A stretch of DNA of 64,000 bases from Clostridia bacterium. GTDB lineage: Bacteria; Bacillota; Clostridia; UMGS1840; HGM11507. Positions 36,734-46,339 of this stretch are shown here, one piece after another; within the stretch, counting starts at the first letter, position 1; each line of letters opens with the position of its first letter. The stretch spans positions 1 through 64,000 of the forward strand of contig JAFZHY010000012.1 in assembly GCA_017554615.1 (NCBI GenBank), written 5' to 3'. The notes beneath the pieces were generated by a model. That model searched no databases, was not told where the DNA came from, and saw only the letters and a list, made by a program, of their open reading frames with translations. The position numbers were made by a program, and so were the translations under genes.

Positions 36734-37188
36734 TGAAGCAGAAAAGGCAGATGGCAATTCTTGACTTTATAGAAAAAGAAGAAATTTCCACTCAGGAGGA
36801 ACTTACTCTTAAATTAAAGAATGCAGGGTTTAAGGTAACTCAGGCAACAGTTTCAAGAGATATTAAAGAACTTAAACTTATAAAAGTGCATTCGGATAAA
36901 AAGGGTAATAAGTACAGCAGAGTAGCATCTGAAATTTCTAAAAACTCGTCAGAAAGCACTATGAAACTGTTTACTATTATTAACGAAGCAGTTTCAAGTG
37001 TTGATTATGCGAACAATATTGTTATTATAAGAACTATTCAGGGTATGGCTCAGGGTGTTGCCTTTGCTATTGATAATCTGCATCAGGACGGAGTAATGGG
37101 AACTATCGCAGGAGACGATACCATAATGATTGTTACCAAAACCGAAGAACACGCAAGAAAACTTGTTTACAAGATAAATAATAAATAA
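36733..37188 (+). CDS. argR: Arginine repressor
   Basis: A 151-residue regulator that senses arginine. The N-terminal winged helix (QMAILDFIEKEEISTQEEL and VTQATVSRDIKELKLIKV) binds ARG boxes, and the C-terminal domain (GTIAGDDTIMIVTK) makes the hexamer and binds arginine. The ATG overlaps the nadK stop by one base. argGH at 6.9 kb are likely targets, although no clear ARG box was found there. Confidence 0.95.
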   Translation: MKQKRQMAILDFIEKEEISTQEELTLKLKNAGFKVTQATVSRDIKELKLIKVHSDKKGNKYSRVASEISKNSSESTMKLFTIINEAVSSVDYANNIVIIRTIQGMAQGVAFAIDNLHQDGVMGTIAGDDTIMIVTKTEEHARKLVYKINNK

Positions 37189-37200
37189 GAGGAATAAATA

Positions 37201-38886
37201 ATGCTTAAGAGTTTGTCCATAAATAACATTGCAGTTATTGAACAGGCAATGATAGATTTTGACTTAGGGCTTAATGTTCTCACAGGAGAAACAGGCGCAG
37301 GTAAATCTATTATAATTGATTCTTTAAATTTAATACTTGGAAACAGAGCTTCTAAAGACATTGTAAGAACAGGGGAAAGCAGTGCAAAAGTTGAAGCTTT
37401 GTTTGATGTTTGTAAAAATATTTCCGATTTGCTTTTAGAATACGGAATAGACATAGAAGACGGCGAACTTTTAATTTCAAGAGAAATAAGCGTTGACGGT
37501 AAGAATAATATACGCATTAATGGTAAACTTTCCACCATTTCCATTCTTAAGGAAATAGGTAAAGAACTTATAAATATCCATGGGCAAAACGATAATCAGG
37601 ATTTAACAAATTCTGATAAACATATTATACTTCTTGATAAATTTGCAGGGTGTGATACCCTTTTGGCTGAATACAAAGAAGTGTTTAACAAAGCAAAAGA
37701 AATTAAAGAAAAAATAGAAAAGATGACAATTGATTCATACGAAAAAGAAAGAAAACTAAGTCTTCTTACATACGAAATTGAAACGATAGAAAATGTTAAT
37801 CTAAAAGAGGGCGAGTATGAAGAACTTTTAGATAGAAGAAAGATGATGGCAAACAGTAAAAAGATATCCGATAATCTTTATTATGCCTATAATATGATAA
37901 AAAAAGGTAATGGTAAAGAATCGATAGAAGAACTTTTATCATCATCATTAAAACAGATCGCAGAAGTTTCATCATTTGATGGCGAAATAGAAGAAATGTA
38001 TAACAGAATAAACGAAATATACTATAATCTGTCAGATGTGGGAGACTCTCTTAGAAACTATCTTTCTTCCTTTTCTTTTAATGAAAATGATGTTTACGAA
38101 ACTGAAAAAAGAATAGACGAGATAAATGATTTAAGAAGGCGTTTCGGCAAAGATTATAATGATATTATGTCTTACTATTTAAAAATTAAAGAAGAAGTTA
38201 AAACTATATCGTCAACTGATGAATATATTGATACTCTTACAAAGGAACTATCATTAAAAAAAGAAGAACTTACAAATTTAAGCAATGCACTTGGCGAAAA
38301 AAGAAGAATTGCGGGTAAAAAACTTGAAAAAGAAGTTATGGCGCATCTTAACGAACTTAATATGAAAAACTGCATATTTAAAGTTGATATTGTAAAAGAA
38401 GAAAAATTCTTAAAAGACGGTACTGACAAAGTCGAATTTTTAATAAGTGCAAATGCAGGAATTGAGCCTGGTAAACTTACAAAAATAGCATCAGGCGGCG
38501 AACTTTCAAGAATAATGCTTGGAATAAATTGTGCGCTTCTTGATACTAATGATATTCCAACTATGATTTATGACGAAATTGATACAGGTGTAAGTGGAAG
38601 AGCAGCGCAGAAAATAGCAGAAAAACTTTACTATGTTTCAAAAAATAGGCAGGTTTTATGTGTTACCCACCTTGCGCAGATTGCGTCAATGGCAGACACA
38701 CATTTTTTAATAGAAAAAAATGTGTATGATAATTCTACTAAAACTAAAGTTATCAAAATGAATGACGAAGAAAAGACTAACGAAATAGCGCGAATTATAG
38801 GCGGAGTAAAAATAACCCAGAATACACTAAAGAGTGCGGAGGAAATGCTTTCTCAGTCTTTAAGTTATAAAAAAGATAAAGGTTGA
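37201..38886 (+). CDS. recN: DNA repair protein RecN
   Basis: SMC-like ATPase that acts early in double-strand break repair. It has 561 residues. Walker A is GETGAGKSIIIDSL near residue 29, followed by long coiled-coil arms from about 160 to 360. The signature is ASGGELSRIMLGIN and Walker B is PTMIYDEIDTGVSG near residue 460. It stands just downstream of argR, its usual neighbour in Firmicutes. Confidence 0.96.
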   Translation: MLKSLSINNIAVIEQAMIDFDLGLNVLTGETGAGKSIIIDSLNLILGNRASKDIVRTGESSAKVEALFDVCKNISDLLLEYGIDIEDGELLISREISVDGKNNIRINGKLSTISILKEIGKELINIHGQNDNQDLTNSDKHIILLDKFAGCDTLLAEYKEVFNKAKEIKEKIEKMTIDSYEKERKLSLLTYEIETIENVNLKEGEYEELLDRRKMMANSKKISDNLYYAYNMIKKGNGKESIEELLSSSLKQIAEVSSFDGEIEEMYNRINEIYYNLSDVGDSLRNYLSSFSFNENDVYETEKRIDEINDLRRRFGKDYNDIMSYYLKIKEEVKTISSTDEYIDTLTKELSLKKEELTNLSNALGEKRRIAGKKLEKEVMAHLNELNMKNCIFKVDIVKEEKFLKDGTDKVEFLISANAGIEPGKLTKIASGGELSRIMLGINCALLDTNDIPTMIYDEIDTGVSGRAAQKIAEKLYYVSKNRQVLCVTHLAQIASMADTHFLIEKNVYDNSTKTKVIKMNDEEKTNEIARIIGGVKITQNTLKSAEEMLSQSLSYKKDKG

Positions 38887-38891
38887 TTTAA

Positions 38892-39560
38892 ATGAAAGAA
38901 AGAATAACGATTTTTGTTGGCCACTACGGAAGCGGTAAAACTGAAGTAGCAGTCAACTATGCAATAAAGTTAAAAGAAGAGGGAAATGATGTTATAATTG
39001 TTGACCTTGACATTGTAAATGCGTATTACAGAACAAAAGATAACGAAAAAATGCTAAACGATATGGGCATTGAAGTAATATCCCCAACCTATGCAAATAC
39101 CAATGTGGATATTCCGTCGCTTCCACCTCATTTAATTAAGGTGTTTGCCGATAAATCAAAGAAAATAGTGTTTGATGTAGGGGGAGACGATGCAGGAGCA
39201 ACTGCTCTTGGAAGATTTTTTGGTTATTTTTCACAAGAAAATTACCAAATGTACTCAGTAATAAATACTAAAAGACCATTGACTGACAACAAGGAAAATA
39301 TTATAATTATGACAGAGGAAATAAATTATAATTCGAGGCTTAAAATAACAGGTCTTATAAATAATACAAATTTATCGTATGAAACAGAATGTGCCGATAT
39401 ATTAGAGGGCGAAAAAATTGTTAAAACTGTGTGCGACGAATTAAAACTGCCTTTTATTTTTACATCTCTTTTAGAAGAGAATGTATCAGAATATAAGAAA
39501 ATGTCATCTGCTAAGTTGTTTCCTATAAAGAAATATCTTAATATGCCATGGCAATTATAG
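38892..39560 (+). CDS. P-loop ATPase of the MinD/ParA/CobQ type
   Basis: A 222-residue protein with a Walker A FVGHYGSGKTEVAVNYA near residue 8 and an IVDLDIVNAYYRTKDNE segment near 41. These are MinD/ParA-like, but it lacks the signature lysine of the deviant Walker A at the usual place. The rest (VDIPSLPPHLIKVF, VFDVGGDDAGATALGRF) is a clear family pattern that often sits next to 2-oxoacid:ferredoxin oxidoreductase genes, as here (25 bases before the ferredoxin subunit). The function is unknown. Confidence 0.75.
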   Translation: MKERITIFVGHYGSGKTEVAVNYAIKLKEEGNDVIIVDLDIVNAYYRTKDNEKMLNDMGIEVISPTYANTNVDIPSLPPHLIKVFADKSKKIVFDVGGDDAGATALGRFFGYFSQENYQMYSVINTKRPLTDNKENIIIMTEEINYNSRLKITGLINNTNLSYETECADILEGEKIVKTVCDELKLPFIFTSLLEENVSEYKKMSSAKLFPIKKYLNMPWQL

Positions 39561-39584
39561 ATTTAAGTATGGAGGTTATAAAAA

Positions 39585-39794
39585 ATGGCAAAGATTACTA
39601 TTAATGAAGAATTATGCAAAGGTTGCGGTCTTTGTACAACAGTTTGTCCTAAGAACTTACTTATATTATCAAAGGATAAACTTAACTCTAAAGGCTACCA
39701 TCCTGCAGAAATGACAGATGAGTCAAAATGTATTTCCTGTGCATTTTGTGCTACAATGTGTCCTGATTGTGTAATAGAAGTGAGAAAGGATTGA
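39585..39794 (+). CDS. 2-oxoacid:ferredoxin oxidoreductase, ferredoxin subunit
   Basis: A 69-residue ferredoxin with two [4Fe-4S] motifs: CKGCGLCTTVCP near residue 12 and CISCAFCATMCP near residue 48. It passes electrons from the TPP-dependent enzyme whose alpha, beta and gamma subunits follow, which makes it the delta subunit (VorD/KorD type). Confidence 0.94.
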   Translation: MAKITINEELCKGCGLCTTVCPKNLLILSKDKLNSKGYHPAEMTDESKCISCAFCATMCPDCVIEVRKD

Positions 39795-39799
39795 TTATA

Positions 39800-40861
39800 A
39801 TGGATAAAGTTCTTATGAAAGGTAACGAAGCGATTGCTGAAGCCGCTATCAGAGCCGGTTGCAGACATTTCTATGGTTATCCTATAACACCTCAGACAGA
39901 GGTTTCAGCCTATATGGCAAAAAATATGCCTAAAGTAGGCGGATTATTTATGCAGGCAGAAAGCGAAATTGCCGCTATCAATATGGTTTACGGTTCTGCT
40001 GCTGCAGGCGTTCGTGCTATGACATCTTCTTCAAGCCCTGGTATAAGTTTAAAAGCAGAGGGTATATCATATATGGCAGGTGCAGATTTACCTTGCGTTA
40101 TTCTTAATATAGTTAGAGGTGGCCCTGGTTTAGGTGGTATTCAACCTGCTCAGTCTGACTATTTCCAGGCTACAAAAGGTCTTGCACACGGAGACTTTAA
40201 TTTAGTTGTTTTAGCACCTTCTTCTATTCAGGAATGTGTTGACTTAACTTTAGAAGCATTTGATATTGCAGACCAGTACAGAATGCCTGTTATGATTATG
40301 GGCGACGGTATGCTTGGTCAGATGATGGAGCCTGTTGCATTCGGCGAATATAAAGGAAGAGATTTAAAAGAAAAAACATGGGCAACAAACGGTACAGGTT
40401 TAAAAAGAGAACATAATGTTGTCAATTCTTTATACATAGATCCTGATACATTGGAAAAAACAGTTCTTGCAAGAGATAAAATGTATGAAGAAATCAAAGA
40501 AAACGAAGTTAAATATGAAGCCGAAGGTATCGAAGATGCTGATATTATAATGGTAGCATACGGAACAATCGGCAGAATAGTAAAAAATGCTATAAAAATG
40601 GCAAGGGAAGAAGGCATCAAAGTAGGTCTTATAAGACCGATTACTCTATGGCCTTTCCCAACTAAAATAATAAATAAAGCGGCAGATACAGCCAAAGCAT
40701 TTATTTCTGTTGAAATGAGTACAGGTCAGATGGTAGAGGATGTAATGATTGCTGTTAACGGAAAAGCAAAGGTTGACTTCACAGGAAGAACAGGCGGAGT
40801 TATTCCTACACCTAAAGAAATATTGGAAAAAATAAGAGAAGTTGCAGGAGGTATAAAATAA
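39800..40861 (+). CDS. vorB: 2-oxoacid:ferredoxin oxidoreductase alpha subunit (VorB/KorA type)
   Basis: Alpha subunit of a four-part enzyme that oxidises a 2-oxoacid (branched-chain or 2-oxoglutarate) with CoA and ferredoxin. The 353-residue protein begins MDKVLMKGNEAIAEAAIRAG and shows GYPITPQTEVSAYMA. An ATG at 39767 would overlap the ferredoxin gene and is unlikely. Four-subunit layout and order (D-A-B-C) point to the VOR/KOR class. Substrate choice is not certain from sequence. Confidence 0.88.
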   Translation: MDKVLMKGNEAIAEAAIRAGCRHFYGYPITPQTEVSAYMAKNMPKVGGLFMQAESEIAAINMVYGSAAAGVRAMTSSSSPGISLKAEGISYMAGADLPCVILNIVRGGPGLGGIQPAQSDYFQATKGLAHGDFNLVVLAPSSIQECVDLTLEAFDIADQYRMPVMIMGDGMLGQMMEPVAFGEYKGRDLKEKTWATNGTGLKREHNVVNSLYIDPDTLEKTVLARDKMYEEIKENEVKYEAEGIEDADIIMVAYGTIGRIVKNAIKMAREEGIKVGLIRPITLWPFPTKIINKAADTAKAFISVEMSTGQMVEDVMIAVNGKAKVDFTGRTGGVIPTPKEILEKIREVAGGIK

Positions 40862-41604
40862 TGAGTATAGTATTTAAAAAACCACATGCCCTTGCAGATG
40901 TTCCTCTTCACTACTGCCCGGGCTGTACTCACGGTATAGTTCACAGACTTGTTGCAGAGGTTATTGACGAACTTGGTATAGAAGGCAAAACAGTAGGTAT
41001 CGCACCTGTTGGTTGCTCAGTATTTGCATATAACTATTTTAATTGTGATATGGTTGAAGCGGCTCACGGAAGAGCACCTGCAGTTGCAACAGGAGTTAAA
41101 AGAGCCAACCCTGACAATATTGTTTTCACATATCAGGGAGACGGGGATTTAGCAGCCATTGGTACAGCAGAAACCGTTCACGCAGCAGGTAGAAGCGAAA
41201 ATATAACAATTATATTTATAAACAATGCTATTTACGGAATGACAGGTGGTCAGATGGCGCCAACATCATTGGTTGACCAGATTACCCAGACAACTCCTTT
41301 CGGAAGAAAACCTGAAACACAGGGTTATCCTATAAAGGTATGTGAAATGCTTTCTACTTTAGACGGTACAACATACGCAGAAAGAGTTGCAGTAAATAAT
41401 GTTAAAAATATAAGAAATGCTAAGAAGGCTATAAAAAAAGCATTCGAAAATCAAATAAACAAAAAAGGATTCTCCATTGTAGAAGTTCTTTCAACCTGTC
41501 CTACAAACTGGGGGCTTTCTCCACAGGAAGCGCTAAAATGGTTGGAAGAAAATATGATGCCTGTTTATCCTCTTGGTGTATATAAAGATAGGGAGGATGT
41601 GTAA
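40861..41604 (+). CDS. vorA: 2-oxoacid:ferredoxin oxidoreductase beta subunit, TPP-binding
   Basis: A 247-residue subunit with the thiamine diphosphate motif QGDGDLAAIGTAETVHAA near residue 95 and the HYCPGCTHGIVHRLV cluster-binding region near residue 18. It shares one base with the alpha gene. Together with alpha it forms the active site for decarboxylation and CoA-dependent oxidation of the 2-oxoacid. Confidence 0.9.
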   Translation: MSIVFKKPHALADVPLHYCPGCTHGIVHRLVAEVIDELGIEGKTVGIAPVGCSVFAYNYFNCDMVEAAHGRAPAVATGVKRANPDNIVFTYQGDGDLAAIGTAETVHAAGRSENITIIFINNAIYGMTGGQMAPTSLVDQITQTTPFGRKPETQGYPIKVCEMLSTLDGTTYAERVAVNNVKNIRNAKKAIKKAFENQINKKGFSIVEVLSTCPTNWGLSPQEALKWLEENMMPVYPLGVYKDREDV

Positions 41605-41606
41605 TT

Positions 41607-42137
41607 ATGAATCACGAAATAATTCTTGCAGGGTTTGGCGGTCAGGGTATACTGTTTGCCGGAAAACTACTTGCATATACAGGAATGATATTTGACAAAG
41701 CAGTTTCATGGCTTCCTTCATATGGGCCTGAAATGAGAGGTGGAACTTGTAACTGTCATATTATTATAAATGATTCTTCAGTTGGTTCCCCATATGTTGT
41801 TAACCCTACCGAAGCAGTAATACTTAACAAACCGTCTTTTGATAAATTTGAAAATTCTATTCTTCCGGGCGGAACATTGTTTTATGATAGTTCTCTTTGT
41901 GATAATGAGCATAAAAGAGATGATATAAAATATGTGGGTATACCTGCTACAACAATGGCATATGATATGAATGCATCAAAACTTGCCAATATGATTATAA
42001 CAGGTAAAGTTTTAAAAGAAACAGGAATGTTCAACTTAGAAGATGTATCTGTTGCTTTATCAAAACTTATTCCACCAAAAAGAGCAGAAATGCTTGAAAT
42101 AAATACAAAAGCAATAGAAGCAGGTTTTAATTACTAA
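41607..42137 (+). CDS. vorC: 2-oxoacid:ferredoxin oxidoreductase gamma subunit
   Basis: A 176-residue subunit with the start EIILAGFGGQGILFAGKLLA and PEMRGGTCNCHIIINDSSVGSP. This is the standard gamma domain of pyruvate/2-oxoacid:ferredoxin oxidoreductases. It is the last gene of the four-gene set and ends at a strong terminator, which also closes the long block that began at asp23. Confidence 0.92.
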   Translation: MNHEIILAGFGGQGILFAGKLLAYTGMIFDKAVSWLPSYGPEMRGGTCNCHIIINDSSVGSPYVVNPTEAVILNKPSFDKFENSILPGGTLFYDSSLCDNEHKRDDIKYVGIPATTMAYDMNASKLANMIITGKVLKETGMFNLEDVSVALSKLIPPKRAEMLEINTKAIEAGFNY

Positions 42138-42140
42138 TTT

Positions 42141-42181
42141 AAAGACCAAAGTGCAGTTTATTATGTACTTTGGTCTTTTTT
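42141..42181 (+). terminator. Terminator of the VOR operon
   Basis: AAAGACCAAAGTGCA pairs with TGTACTTTGGTCTTT (one wobble), followed by T residues. Confidence 0.85.
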
Positions 42182-42264
42182 GTATATTTTATATACTTTC
42201 TATAAAAAAACACAATTTGTAGTGTATTTTTTATAAAAAATTCATAAATATATGATAATATTTC

Positions 42265-42293
42265 TTGATATTTTTTGTAGGATATGTTAAAAT
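42265..42293 (+). promoter_or_regulatory. Sigma-A promoter with extended -10 for the SLH gene
   Basis: TTGATA (42265-42270), a 17-base spacer and TAAAAT (42288-42293), preceded by TGT as an extended -10. Confidence 0.6.
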
Positions 42294-42332
42294 GTAACTA
42301 TAAAAAATATATATACCAAGGAGGAATTTAAA

Positions 42333-44126
42333 GTGTTGAAGAAATTAATTTCCATTACACTTGTAATCACAATGTTTTTAAGCCTATCTGCAGTTAGTTT
42401 TGCTGCCAATGCTTTTTCTGATGTATCAGAAGAAGATTATTCATGGGCAGTAAGTCAGATCAGCGAAATGGCAGATAAAGGAATTATCACAGGTTATCCT
42501 GACGGTACATTTAAGCCTGATAAAGGTATTACAAAAGTAGAAGCAATGCTTCTTATATCCAGAATTTTAGGAATTAAAAATGATGTATATTCTGATAAAC
42601 TTGAGGATATATATGATATATACGAAGATGACCTTGAAGATTTAGACCTTCAGTATAAAAACGAAGTTGCTTTCTTAATATATAAAGGTGTATTCTCATT
42701 AGACGAAATTTTAGATATAGCCGATAATGATGAATTTAATGAACCTCTTTTAAGATATGAAGCAGCAGAATATTTAGCAAAAGTTTTAGGCGGAGAAGTT
42801 GATTTGTCAGATGATGATACAGGATATGAAGATGAAAATAAAATTCCTGCAGGTAAAAGAGCATTTGTTAAATATGTAAAAGACAAAAATATTATGCAGG
42901 GAATGAGCGAAACAACATTTGAGCCTTCATTCCAGGTTAACAGAGCCCAGATGGCAGTTATGCTTTACAGAGTTATGGGTCTTTCAGAACTTCTTTTTGT
43001 TGAAGGTAAATATGACAGAATAAGAAATGATGAAATAACAGTTGAACTTGAAAGTGGCGACGGAGATTATGATGTTTCCGATGCAGTATTTTATCTAAAC
43101 GGAGAAGAAATAGAAAGCGACGAATTAAAAGAAGGCATAGATGTTATCTTGGTATTTGAAGACACAACCTTAAAAAGAGTTGAAGCAATCTATTTTGAAC
43201 CAGAAGTACATACTTTAGTTTTAGGAGAAATTAAAGAAATCGTTTTAACATCAGTTAAAACTGTTAAAATTGATAACAGTCAGACAGGGGAAGTAGAAAT
43301 TTATTCTGTTCTTCCAACTTGTGAAGTTTATGTTGACGGTTCTTATGCTACACTTTCAGTTTTAAGAACAAAAGATAACGCTAAGTTATATCTTGATGAA
43401 GATAACAAAGTATTTAGAATTGATGTATTAGACGCAACAGACGAATTTACAGACGGAGTTATTAAAGAACTTTCTTTCGATGAGAGAAAAGTTGTTATCC
43501 AGAGAAAAAACGGTATAATTGAAACATATTTTGTTTCAGACGAAATTGCAGTTATAAGAAATGGTAAAGATTCAACTTTAGCAAATCTTATTGTTGGAGA
43601 TAAAGTATCTAAGGTTATCGTAAGATATAATAAGATCAGTAAATTACAGGTAACAAGTGAAATCGGTAGTTTATCTGGTACAATTACTGAAATTTTAATT
43701 GCAAAACAATCTTCTATCGTTGTTACTAAAGACGGGGATGATGAAAGATACCCTCTTACCAATTCTATTAAAGTATTCTTAGACGATGAAGAATGTGAAA
43801 TCTATGATTTAAGACTTGATATGACAGCGAAAATCACAACAGACAGTGGTGCGGTTTCCGAAATCAGAGTTTCAACAGTTGAAGAAGTAAGTCAGATTTC
43901 TGGTGTTGTAGAAGTTGTTAATCCGTCTTACGGTTTTATAAATGTTAAAACTGCAAATGGTGAGTCTAAACAGATTTTTGTTTCATCATCAACAAAAATT
44001 ACTGCTGATGGTGCAGTTACTGCAACAAAAACAATTAAAAACATCTATGTAGATGATTATGTTGTTGTTATCGGCAGAATGGTTAACGGAGCATTCCAGG
44101 CTTCAACTATCGTAATAGTTCAGTAA
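42333..44126 (+). CDS. S-layer homology domain surface protein
   Basis: An exported protein of 597 residues. Residues 1-25 are a signal peptide ending in SFAANA. SLH-type motifs follow, near 27-80 (FSDVSEEDYSWAV and GIITGYPDGTFKPDKGITK) and near 165-215 (NIMQGMSETTFEPSFQVNR). They would bind it to secondary cell-wall polymer. The remaining 380 residues are beta-rich repeats of unknown function. The start codon is GTG, eight bases after GGAGG. It has its own promoter and lies upstream of an EF-G paralogue with 21 bases between them. Confidence 0.88.
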   Translation: MLKKLISITLVITMFLSLSAVSFAANAFSDVSEEDYSWAVSQISEMADKGIITGYPDGTFKPDKGITKVEAMLLISRILGIKNDVYSDKLEDIYDIYEDDLEDLDLQYKNEVAFLIYKGVFSLDEILDIADNDEFNEPLLRYEAAEYLAKVLGGEVDLSDDDTGYEDENKIPAGKRAFVKYVKDKNIMQGMSETTFEPSFQVNRAQMAVMLYRVMGLSELLFVEGKYDRIRNDEITVELESGDGDYDVSDAVFYLNGEEIESDELKEGIDVILVFEDTTLKRVEAIYFEPEVHTLVLGEIKEIVLTSVKTVKIDNSQTGEVEIYSVLPTCEVYVDGSYATLSVLRTKDNAKLYLDEDNKVFRIDVLDATDEFTDGVIKELSFDERKVVIQRKNGIIETYFVSDEIAVIRNGKDSTLANLIVGDKVSKVIVRYNKISKLQVTSEIGSLSGTITEILIAKQSSIVVTKDGDDERYPLTNSIKVFLDDEECEIYDLRLDMTAKITTDSGAVSEIRVSTVEEVSQISGVVEVVNPSYGFINVKTANGESKQIFVSSSTKITADGAVTATKTIKNIYVDDYVVVIGRMVNGAFQASTIVIVQ

Positions 44127-44147
44127 AAAAATGGAGGATAAATCACA

Positions 44148-46211
44148 ATGAAAGATTATACTACTGGCTCAATCAGAAATATTGCCTTAGTTGCCCATGG
44201 CGGAACAGGTAAAACTAATTTAGCAGAAGCAATGCTTTACAATGCTAAACTTATCGACAGACAGGGTAAAGTGCTTGACGGAAATACCGTTATGGACTTT
44301 GACCAGGAAGAAGTAAAAAGAAAAATTTCTATCAATACTGCACTTGCAAGTTTTGAATGGAACGATTGTAAAATAAATATAATTGACACACCGGGATATT
44401 TTGATTTCGTCGGCGAAATGATAGAAGGAACATCTGTTGCTGACGGTGTTATCATTATGGTAAGCGGAAAATCAGGTGTTCAGGTTGGTACAGAAAAAGC
44501 ATGGAAAGTTGCAGAAAAAAATAATATCCCTAAAATAATATTCGTTAATGAAATTGACGAAGAAGATGTTGATTTTACTGCAGTTGTTAACAGTCTGAAA
44601 GAAACATTCGGTAAATCTATCGCTCCTTTATATATTCCTATAAGAGATAACGGTAAAGTAGTTGGTTTCTATGATGTTATCCATGCCGAAGCAAGAAAAT
44701 ATGTTACAGGCGGAAACGAGGCAATGGACTTACCTGCTCAGTATGAGAGCGAAGTTAAAGAAAATACTGATATGTTAAGCGAAGCTGTTGCTGAAACAAG
44801 CGATGAACTTATGGAAAAATATTTTAACGGCGAAGAATTCACTAAAAAAGAAATACTTGGCGCAGTTAGAAAAGGTATTGACGAATGTTCTATCGTTCCA
44901 GTATTATTCGGTTCTGCTCTTAAAAATATCGGTATTAAAGCATTAGTTGATGCAGTTGCAGAATATTTCCCTGCACCAAACGAAATAAAACAAAGAACAG
45001 CATATAAACCTGGTACAGAAGAAGTTATCGAAGTTAAAACTGAAGATGGAGAACCTTTATCACTATTTGTATTTAAAACATTGGTTGACCCATATGTTGG
45101 TAAATTAAGTTACTTTAAGGTTATGTCAGGAACATTAACTCCTGATACAACTCTTAAAAACATTAGAAAAAATGAAGATGAAAGAATTTCAAGAATTTTT
45201 ACAATGTGTGGTAAAAAACAGATTGAAGTTAAAAAACTTTCTGCAGGGGATATAGGTGCAGTTAATAAACTTAATATCACAAAAACAGGGGATACACTTT
45301 CTGACAGTAAGTGTCTTGTAGAATTTGAAAAACTTGTTTTCCCTAAACCTGCATTATCATTAGCAATTCTTCCAAAAGAAAAAGGCGATGAAGAAAAAAT
45401 CAGTTCAGGTCTTTCAAAATTAAGACACGAAGACCCAAGTTTTAACTTCTATAATAACACAGAAACTCATCAGCTTATAATCTCAGGTATGGGCGAACAG
45501 CATATTGATGTTATTATCAGTAAATTAAAATCAAGATACGGTGCAGAAGTTACTTTAGCAGAGCCAAAAGTTCCATACAGAGAAACAATTAAGAAAAAGG
45601 TTACTGCAGAAGGTAAACATAAGAAACAATCAGGTGGTCATGGTCAGTATGGTCATGTTAAAATCGAAATTGAACCTGGACATAGCGAAGGATTAGAATT
45701 TGGAGAACAGATTTTTGGTGGAAGCGTTCCAAAGAACTATTTCCCTGCAGTTGAAAAAGGTCTTCAGGAAAGTATTGAACACGGTGTTCTTGCAGGTTAC
45801 CCTGTTGTTAACCTAAAAGCAACACTTCTTGACGGTTCTTACCATCCAGTTGACTCTTCTGAAATGGCATTTAAAATGGCAGCGCATATAGCATATAAAA
45901 ACGGTTTGGAACAGGCAAACCCAGTTTTATTAGAACCAATCGGTAAACTTGTTGTTATAGTTCCTGATCATTATATGGGCGATATTATGGGCGATGTTAA
46001 TAAGAGAAGAGGAAGAATTCTTGGTATGAACCCAATAGGCGACGGGTTGCAGGAAGTTACTGCCGAAGTGCCTATGGCTGAAATGCACAAATACGCAATT
46101 GACCTTCGTTCAATGACTCATGCAAGAGGAAGTTTTGAATTTGACTTTGAAAGATATGAAGAAGCACCAAATATGGTAGCAGAAAAAATAATTGCAGAGT
46201 CCAAAAAATAA
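44148..46211 (+). CDS. Elongation factor G-like GTPase (paralogue of EF-G)
   Basis: A 687-residue translational GTPase with EF-G domains in order. G1 is AHGGTGKTNLAEAM near residue 17, in place of the AHIDAGKTTT of housekeeping EF-G. G3 is IIDTPGYFDFVGEM, and G4 reads VNEIDEED in place of NKxD. The C-terminal EF-G domain IV/V region follows. These changes match the EF-G-2/FusA2-type group of EF-G-like proteins. The precise role is not settled. It is not the main fusA, which normally lies in the str operon. It is followed by a terminator. Confidence 0.88.
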   Translation: MKDYTTGSIRNIALVAHGGTGKTNLAEAMLYNAKLIDRQGKVLDGNTVMDFDQEEVKRKISINTALASFEWNDCKINIIDTPGYFDFVGEMIEGTSVADGVIIMVSGKSGVQVGTEKAWKVAEKNNIPKIIFVNEIDEEDVDFTAVVNSLKETFGKSIAPLYIPIRDNGKVVGFYDVIHAEARKYVTGGNEAMDLPAQYESEVKENTDMLSEAVAETSDELMEKYFNGEEFTKKEILGAVRKGIDECSIVPVLFGSALKNIGIKALVDAVAEYFPAPNEIKQRTAYKPGTEEVIEVKTEDGEPLSLFVFKTLVDPYVGKLSYFKVMSGTLTPDTTLKNIRKNEDERISRIFTMCGKKQIEVKKLSAGDIGAVNKLNITKTGDTLSDSKCLVEFEKLVFPKPALSLAILPKEKGDEEKISSGLSKLRHEDPSFNFYNNTETHQLIISGMGEQHIDVIISKLKSRYGAEVTLAEPKVPYRETIKKKVTAEGKHKKQSGGHGQYGHVKIEIEPGHSEGLEFGEQIFGGSVPKNYFPAVEKGLQESIEHGVLAGYPVVNLKATLLDGSYHPVDSSEMAFKMAAHIAYKNGLEQANPVLLEPIGKLVVIVPDHYMGDIMGDVNKRRGRILGMNPIGDGLQEVTAEVPMAEMHKYAIDLRSMTHARGSFEFDFERYEEAPNMVAEKIIAESKK

Positions 46212-46220
46212 ATTAAACTA

Positions 46221-46252
46221 AAAGGATGCAAAATTTATTTTGCATCCTTTTT
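46221..46252 (+). terminator. Terminator after the EF-G-like gene
   Basis: AAAGGATGCAAAAT pairs with TTTTGCATCCTTT across a short loop, followed by TT. Confidence 0.85.
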
Positions 46253-46277
46253 AATTTGTAAAAATATAAAAAATATT

Positions 46278-46306
46278 TTGCTTTTTTAATCACTTTGTAT
46301 TATAAT
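46278..46306 (+). promoter_or_regulatory. Sigma-A promoter for the MATE gene
   Basis: TTGCTT (46278-46283), a 17-base spacer and TATAAT (46301-46306). The mRNA would begin near 46313, after the ATG at 46295, supporting the start at 46340. Confidence 0.6.
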
Positions 46307-46339
46307 AAAAAAGATGTATATTTATTACGAGGTGATTTA

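Noticed and set aside
43343-43762. 139-residue open frame on the minus strand in the SLH gene
   Set aside because: Shadow of the opposite reading of a repeat-rich gene. No start signal.
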